NCBI GenBank assembly: GCA_903944755.1
Contig: CAJATB010000058.1
Location: 1-20,219, forward strand
DNA from: an uncultured Bacteroidota bacterium
GTDB taxonomy: Bacteria > Bacteroidota > Bacteroidia > Chitinophagales > Chitinophagaceae
Direction: 5' to 3'
DNA length: 20,219 nt
In this document: positions 16,685-20,219 of the stretch, piece after piece
How the letters are laid out: each line of letters starts with the position of its first letter
Position numbering within the stretch: position 1 is the first letter of the stretch
Notes under the pieces: model-generated
The model's input: the letters and a program-made list of their open reading frames with translations, nothing else
What the model was told of the DNA's origin: nothing
Databases searched by the model: none
Program-made: the position numbers and the translations under genes

Positions 16685-17644
16685 ATGAGTAACGATAAAT
16701 TTGAGATGTTCCATAACCGACTGCTTAAAAACTATAAGCATAGGATAAAACAAGCCAAGCGATTAAATGTCACTTGTTGGAGATTGTTTGACCGCGATTT
16801 ACCAGAATTCCCTATCTGTATTGAAATATACGAGCATTACATTTATATAGCCGAGTATAATAGACGGCATAACCTAACCGACGAGGAACATGACGCATGG
16901 TTTGCAGCTTGCAAGCGGGTTGTTGCCGAGATGACTGGCGTACCAGAAGAAAATATGTTCCTGCGACTTAGAAAAAGGATGTCTCATAAGGAAGACCAAT
17001 ATGAAAAAGAAGCCGAAGTAGCTGAGTCAAAAATTATTACGGTGCAAGAAAATGGTTTGAAATTTTTAGTAAACTTAACCGACTATTTAGATACTGGTTT
17101 ATTTCTTGACCACCGTTTAACAAGGCAAATGGTGCAAGCAGAAAGTAAGGATACAAATTTTTTAAACTTATTTAGTTACACGAGTTCCTTTTCGGTATAT
17201 GCTGCATTGGCGGGTGCAAAGTCGGTTACCTCCGTTGACTTATCTAAAACCTATTTGGCGTGGAGCGAAGAAAATTTTAAACTAAATGGTATAAAACCAT
17301 CTAGTGCTTACCAATTCATTCATGCCGATGTAAAACAATACTTGAAAACCATACCCCGTAATTTTTATGATTTAGTAGTTATGGATCCCCCTACTTTTAG
17401 TAATAGTAAAAGAATGAAGGACGTGTTAGATATTCAAAGAGACCATGTGGAATTAATTAATGATATGCTAGTGGGTATGAAAGTTGGAGGGGTATTGTAT
17501 TTTAGTACCAACTTTACACAATTTAACTTAGACAAGGAAAGCATCCATAGTAAAAGCATAAGAGACATTACTAGGGCTACTACCCCATTCGATTTTGAAG
17601 GAAAATTAAAGCGTTGGTGTTTTAAAATTATCAAGGAAGTTTAA
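16685..17644 (+). CDS. rlmK: Stand-alone RlmK-type 23S rRNA guanine-N7 methyltransferase
   Basis: A 319-residue class I SAM-dependent methyltransferase closely resembling the C-terminal half of E. coli RlmKL (YcbY), the half that makes m7G2069 in 23S rRNA. Residues 1-110 match the lead-in, with FHNRLLKN and CWRLFDRDLPEFPI resembling the FANRL and CYR-DADLPEYN segments of RlmK. NLTDYLDTGLFLDHR at 130-144 is the hallmark loop. Motif I is NLFSYTSSFSVYAALAGAKS (161-180) and ends in the ribose-binding acidic residue of VDLS. The catalytic DPPTFSNSKRM is at 234-244. The RlmL half (m2G2445) is absent, so this is a single-activity protein. An RlmI-type m5C enzyme is less likely because of the DPPTFSNSKRM and LPEFPI features. 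It begins 14 bases after the preceding terminator, and coaE converges on it 40 bp downstream. Confidence 0.82.
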   Translation: MSNDKFEMFHNRLLKNYKHRIKQAKRLNVTCWRLFDRDLPEFPICIEIYEHYIYIAEYNRRHNLTDEEHDAWFAACKRVVAEMTGVPEENMFLRLRKRMSHKEDQYEKEAEVAESKIITVQENGLKFLVNLTDYLDTGLFLDHRLTRQMVQAESKDTNFLNLFSYTSSFSVYAALAGAKSVTSVDLSKTYLAWSEENFKLNGIKPSSAYQFIHADVKQYLKTIPRNFYDLVVMDPPTFSNSKRMKDVLDIQRDHVELINDMLVGMKVGGVLYFSTNFTQFNLDKESIHSKSIRDITRATTPFDFEGKLKRWCFKIIKEV

Positions 17645-17684
17645 GCTACAATTGAAGTATAAAAAGTGTGCGTAGCTAAATTTT

Positions 17685-18275
17685 TTATGAAAATTGTTGC
17701 ATTAATTTTTCATGCAAAGCAACTACTTGCGGCACCACTAAAGCTTGGTCGTCGTTTATAATTACCCAGTCGCATAATTTCATTTTAATTGTATCGCTTA
17801 TTTGATTTTGCATGCGCTTTTCTACTTCTTGCTTTGTACAATTATCTCTTTGCATTACACGATGCATTCTTAAGGACAAAGGTGCAGTCACTCCAATAAC
17901 ACCTGCCAACCCTTCCCCCGAACCTGATTCAAATACAAGTGCCGCTTCTTTAATTACATAGGGTGTATTTTGCTTTGCTGCCCATGCTTTTGCTGCTTGA
18001 ATAGTAATAGGATGAACCAATGCATTAAGGCGTTCAAGTTGGTTTATATCTGCAAAAACAATTTTAGCAAGGTAGTTACGATCAAGTTGCCCATACGCAA
18101 AAACATGCTCACCAAATGCTTCAATTAATTTATGTTTTAGTATTGGATCGTTTTGCATTAATTCTTTAGCAACTACATCAGCATTAAAAACAGGAATACC
18201 CAAAGTGGCAAACACTTTAGCTACGGTTGTTTTACCGCAACCTATCCCTCCTGTTAAACCAATTATCTTAGCCAT
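17685..18275 (-). CDS. coaE: Dephospho-CoA kinase
   Basis: A 196-residue cytoplasmic kinase that phosphorylates the 3'-hydroxyl of dephospho-CoA, the last step of coenzyme A synthesis. The P-loop GGIGCGKT is at 9-16, the substrate-side aspartate is in FNADVVAKEL (D33), and LVHPITI at 86-92 and the RMQNQISDTIK lid region fit the family. The ATG at 18275 (MAKIIGLTGG) is preferred: an in-frame TTG at 18314 would prepend 13 residues encoded by a terminator hairpin. The T-run of that hairpin directly touches the ATG. It is the last gene of the nusB-yajC-coaE cluster. Confidence 0.95.
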   Translation of the reverse strand: MAKIIGLTGGIGCGKTTVAKVFATLGIPVFNADVVAKELMQNDPILKHKLIEAFGEHVFAYGQLDRNYLAKIVFADINQLERLNALVHPITIQAAKAWAAKQNTPYVIKEAALVFESGSGEGLAGVIGVTAPLSLRMHRVMQRDNCTKQEVEKRMQNQISDTIKMKLCDWVIINDDQALVVPQVVALHEKLMQQFS

Positions 18276-18310
18276 AAAAAATCCGAAATTAAGTTCCCTC
18301 AATTTCGGAT
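18276..18310 (-). terminator. Terminator-like hairpin after yajC, T-run abutting the coaE start
   Basis: On the minus strand, ATCCGAAATT and AATTTCGGAT form a perfect 10-bp stem around a 10-base loop, followed by a run of six T that runs straight into the ATG of coaE. The hairpin starts 24 bases after the yajC stop. It fits an intrinsic terminator for yajC, or an attenuator in front of coaE. Confidence 0.8.
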
Positions 18311-18334
18311 TCAATTTCTATTTAAACAAATGTT

Positions 18335-18640
18335 TTATTTGTTAACAGCAGCAGACCATTCTAAGCTTATTGAAGACTTTTCAATCTTAATATAGCTGCC
18401 AGGGCTTACTTCTAATTGCAAAGTGTTGTCCTCGTTCACCTTATTCACTGTTCCATGAATACCAGCAATTGTAACTACTTTATCTCCTTTTTGAACATTG
18501 TCAATGAATTTCTTTTGTTCCTTAGCTTTTTTAGCTTGTGGGCGTATCATGAAAAACCAGAATACAACAATAATACCACCTAACATAATTAATTGAAAAG
18601 TACCACCACCCTGAGGAGCTTGTAATAAAATTTGTGTCAT
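18335..18640 (-). CDS. yajC: Preprotein translocase accessory subunit YajC
   Basis: A 101-residue inner-membrane protein with one membrane segment (about 16-33) followed by the family signature FFMIRPQAKKAKEQKKF at 29-45. A cytoplasmic beta-rich domain (about 50-90) contains GDKVVTIAGIHGTV. YajC associates with SecDF and the SecYEG channel and supports protein export. The ATG at 18640 gives a normal N-terminus. An exact -7 element lies 46 bases upstream, within the 65-bp gap after nusB, so yajC may have its own promoter besides read-through from nusB. Confidence 0.95.
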   Translation of the reverse strand: MTQILLQAPQGGGTFQLIMLGGIIVVFWFFMIRPQAKKAKEQKKFIDNVQKGDKVVTIAGIHGTVNKVNEDNTLQLEVSPGSYIKIEKSSISLEWSAAVNK

Positions 18641-18686
18641 TTTGTTTTATTTAAAAAATTATAAATTTAATATACTAATCGAATTG

Positions 18687-18694
18687 CAAATATA
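18687..18694 (-). promoter_or_regulatory. Putative -7 promoter element for yajC
   Basis: Reads TATATTTG on the minus strand, an exact TAnnTTTG match, in the short gap between nusB and yajC and 46 bases before the yajC ATG. No clear -33 TTG is seen. Confidence 0.4.
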
Positions 18695-18705
18695 GTGCTT
18701 AACTA

Positions 18706-19620
18706 CTATTTAGCTTTATGATTTATTTTCTGAATTTTGCCATTTCCCACCAATTCTTTATGGATATTATCCAATATTCCATTAACGAAATGTCCACTTT
18801 GTTCCGTGCTATATTCCTTGGCAAGGTCAATATATTCGTTAATGGTAACTTTTGTAGGAATGGTGTCAAAATACAATAGCTCGCAAACACCCAAACGTAA
18901 CAATATCATATCTATCATTGCAATACGTTCTGGATCCCAGTTCTTTAACTTTGGTTTGATAATTTCTTCTGTAACGGTTTTTTTATCTATTGCTGTTTGT
19001 AACAAATCAGTCGCAAATTTCAATTTTTCTGCGCCTACTAAGTCAAAGAAATCAACACTTGTTGGTTTCTGAATATAGTTTAACATAAAGCCAATCATAA
19101 GGTCACCCTCATCTTCCCAGTTAGAAAAATGTTCGTCGATATAATCGACCGCATTTTCTGCGCCTAGTATGATGGTACCAAAAATGAACTTAAGAATCTC
19201 TTTGTCTTTTGCTTTATCCCTGTTTTCTTCCAAAATATAGGTATTGTAAACAGCTGATTCGGTTAGCTGACGGAACAAATTTTTAACTAAATCCTTGTCA
19301 ATCCATTGTTGTGGTTTAACAATTTCAAAAACCTTTTTAAACCCCTCAGATTCAATAGTTTGCCAAACAATACTATTGCCTGCAATTTTAATATTGAAGG
19401 TTAAATCGCCTTCATTAGGTAAGTTTTTAGCGGAACGCTGTTGGGACTCTACTTCGGCATATAATGCCACTTGATGCAGTAAATGAACCAGAAAAACAAA
19501 CAAGTTGCGTGTTTTGTCAAATTCTTTTTGAAGTAATGCTGTTGAATTTCCCTGTTTTTGGGTTTCAAGCATGTATAAAACCTGCATTACTTTAATTCGG
19601 ATGTTTCTTCTGTTCATCAT
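18706..19620 (-). CDS. nusB: Transcription antitermination factor NusB, long Bacteroidota form
   Basis: A 304-residue protein whose N-terminus (MMNRRNIRIKVMQVLYMLET) and C-terminal part (about 226-290, KNWDPERIAMIDMILLRLGV then NEYIDLAKEYS and GHFVNGILDNI) match NusB. The family is usually near 140 residues; a helical insertion of about 150 residues separates the halves, as is common in this phylum. NusB with NusE (S10) binds boxA RNA and promotes complete transcription of rRNA operons. Two adjacent ATGs (19620 and 19617) are equally usable. An exact -7 element TAGATTTG lies 24 bases upstream. It is the first gene of the nusB-yajC-coaE cluster. Confidence 0.92.
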   Translation of the reverse strand: MMNRRNIRIKVMQVLYMLETQKQGNSTALLQKEFDKTRNLFVFLVHLLHQVALYAEVESQQRSAKNLPNEGDLTFNIKIAGNSIVWQTIESEGFKKVFEIVKPQQWIDKDLVKNLFRQLTESAVYNTYILEENRDKAKDKEILKFIFGTIILGAENAVDYIDEHFSNWEDEGDLMIGFMLNYIQKPTSVDFFDLVGAEKLKFATDLLQTAIDKKTVTEEIIKPKLKNWDPERIAMIDMILLRLGVCELLYFDTIPTKVTINEYIDLAKEYSTEQSGHFVNGILDNIHKELVGNGKIQKINHKAK

Positions 19621-19644
19621 ATTTGTAAGAGCTTATTCGGGGTG

Positions 19645-19652
19645 CAAATCTA
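19645..19652 (-). promoter_or_regulatory. Putative -7 promoter element for nusB
   Basis: Reads TAGATTTG on the minus strand, an exact TAnnTTTG match, 24 bases before the nusB ATG. No -33 TTG at standard spacing. Confidence 0.5.
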
Positions 19653-19718
19653 TTCAAATAATTGGTAAAAACTGACATTATTTACGCAATACATCACTAA
19701 AGCTTGCAATTTTAGGCA

Positions 19719-19726
19719 TAGATTTG
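19719..19726 (+). promoter_or_regulatory. Putative -7 promoter element for groES-groL
   Basis: TAGATTTG, an exact TAnnTTTG match and the same octamer as the divergent nusB element. It would give groES an untranslated leader of about 120 bases. I see no CIRCE operator (TTAGCACTC and its complement) between here and groES, so HrcA control is not supported. Confidence 0.35.
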
Positions 19727-19851
19727 CCTCCCTGACTGAAAAAGTACTGATAAACTGAAATTTTGACCTATATATATGAATAATAAGTCATTGGCATGGT
19801 TATCGATACCTAAGGTGTATTAACATTATTAATAATTAAAAACGATAAAGT

Positions 19852-20145
19852 ATGGCTAAGAGTTCGGCTAAAAAACTAAATATTACTCCACTTCACGACA
19901 GAGTAATTATTATGCCTGCCGCTGCTGAAGAAAAAACAGCTGGAGGAATCATTATCCCTGATACTGCAAAAGAGAAACCACAGCGTGGAACAATTGTAGC
20001 CGCAGGTCCTGGTAAAAAAGACGAGCCTGTAACTGTTAAAGTTGGCGACACTGTTTTATACGGAAAATACGCAGGTACAGAAATCCAAATTGAGGGTCAG
20101 GATTTATTAATTATGCGCGAAAGTGATGTACTTGCAATTGTTTAA
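19852..20145 (+). CDS. groES: Co-chaperonin GroES (10 kDa)
   Basis: A 97-residue GroES that caps the GroEL folding chamber. The core motif PLHDRVIIMP (13-22) and GGIIIPDTAKEKPQRGTIVA, which includes the mobile loop region that binds GroEL, are intact. The family end motif LLIMRESDVLAIV closes the protein. The first eleven residues (MAKSSAKKLNI) are a slightly long lysine-rich lead, usual for Bacteroidota. groL starts 48 bp downstream on the same strand, the standard operon order. The upstream 231-bp region is shared with divergent nusB. Confidence 0.98.
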   Translation: MAKSSAKKLNITPLHDRVIIMPAAAEEKTAGGIIIPDTAKEKPQRGTIVAAGPGKKDEPVTVKVGDTVLYGKYAGTEIQIEGQDLLIMRESDVLAIV

Positions 20146-20193
20146 TTACAAGTAACTACACCTTATTTAAGAATATTTTAAAAATAACATTAT

Positions 20194-20219
20194 ATGTCAA
20201 AAATGATTTTTTTCGACTT
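20194..20219 (+). CDS. groL: Chaperonin GroEL, partial (first 8 codons)
   Basis: The frame from the ATG at 20194 reads MSKMIFFD before the window ends. Bacteroidota GroEL proteins commonly begin MSK-IFFD, and the position 48 bp after groES on the same strand fits the groES-groL operon. The call depends mainly on this context because so little is visible. Confidence 0.85.

Noticed and set aside
17645..17686. AGCTAC/GTAGCT pair followed by a T-run between rlmK and coaE.
   Set aside because: A 6-bp stem with a loop of over 20 bases is weak; a terminator is possible here but not supported well enough to list.
19727..19851. Long groES leader examined for a CIRCE operator or RNA thermometer; it contains TATCGATA, an 8-bp palindrome.
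   Set aside because: No TTAGCACTC-type repeat is present, and an 8-bp palindrome without longer symmetry or conserved context is not evidence of an operator.

Overview
The window reads as a stretch of ordinary chromosome from a low-GC member of the Bacteroidota, most likely Chitinophagales/Chitinophagaceae-like. I infer this from repeated copies of the Bacteroidota -7 promoter element TAnnTTTG in front of genes, the near absence of Shine-Dalgarno sequences, secreted proteins and lipoproteins typical of the phylum, a roughly 300-residue NusB, and a futalosine-pathway menaquinone enzyme. I see no rRNA, tRNA, insertion sequence, phage gene or CRISPR array. No gene-free stretch exceeds 300 bases.

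Layout. 1-2375: the start of a YhcH-family gene and a MutS2-like ATPase lacking the usual C-terminal Smr nuclease domain, both on the minus strand. 2376-4794: a lipoprotein MsrA and a secreted M1 aminopeptidase, probably one transcript. 4791-5525: an NlpC/P60 lipoprotein on the opposite strand, overlapping the aminopeptidase gene by 4 bp at the 3' end. 5655-9786: dnaE (replicative polymerase) and trxA, ending in a strong terminator. 9916-12430: a concentrative nucleoside transporter and mqnE. 12517-15242: a divergent pair, sdaA (serine dehydratase) and a secreted beta-lactamase-fold serine hydrolase. 15383-17644: a class I aminotransferase and a stand-alone RlmK-type rRNA methyltransferase, separated by a strong terminator. 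17685-19620: nusB, yajC and coaE on the minus strand. 19852-end: groES and the first codons of groL.

The genes are mostly housekeeping: replication, protein repair and folding, export, CoA and menaquinone synthesis, and amino-acid and nucleoside use. The most unusual object is not a protein but a 45-bp perfect dyad at 13970-14014. Its two 16-bp arms each carry TACATTTG followed three bases later by ATG, and these are the start codons of the two divergent genes. The arrangement suggests a mirror-image promoter pair giving almost or fully leaderless mRNAs, or a shared operator/hairpin covering both start codons. Other points are the Smr-less MutS2, a terminator whose T-run abuts the coaE start codon, and a serine dehydratase ending in the cysteine expected for a tail-in-mouth iron-sulfur enzyme.
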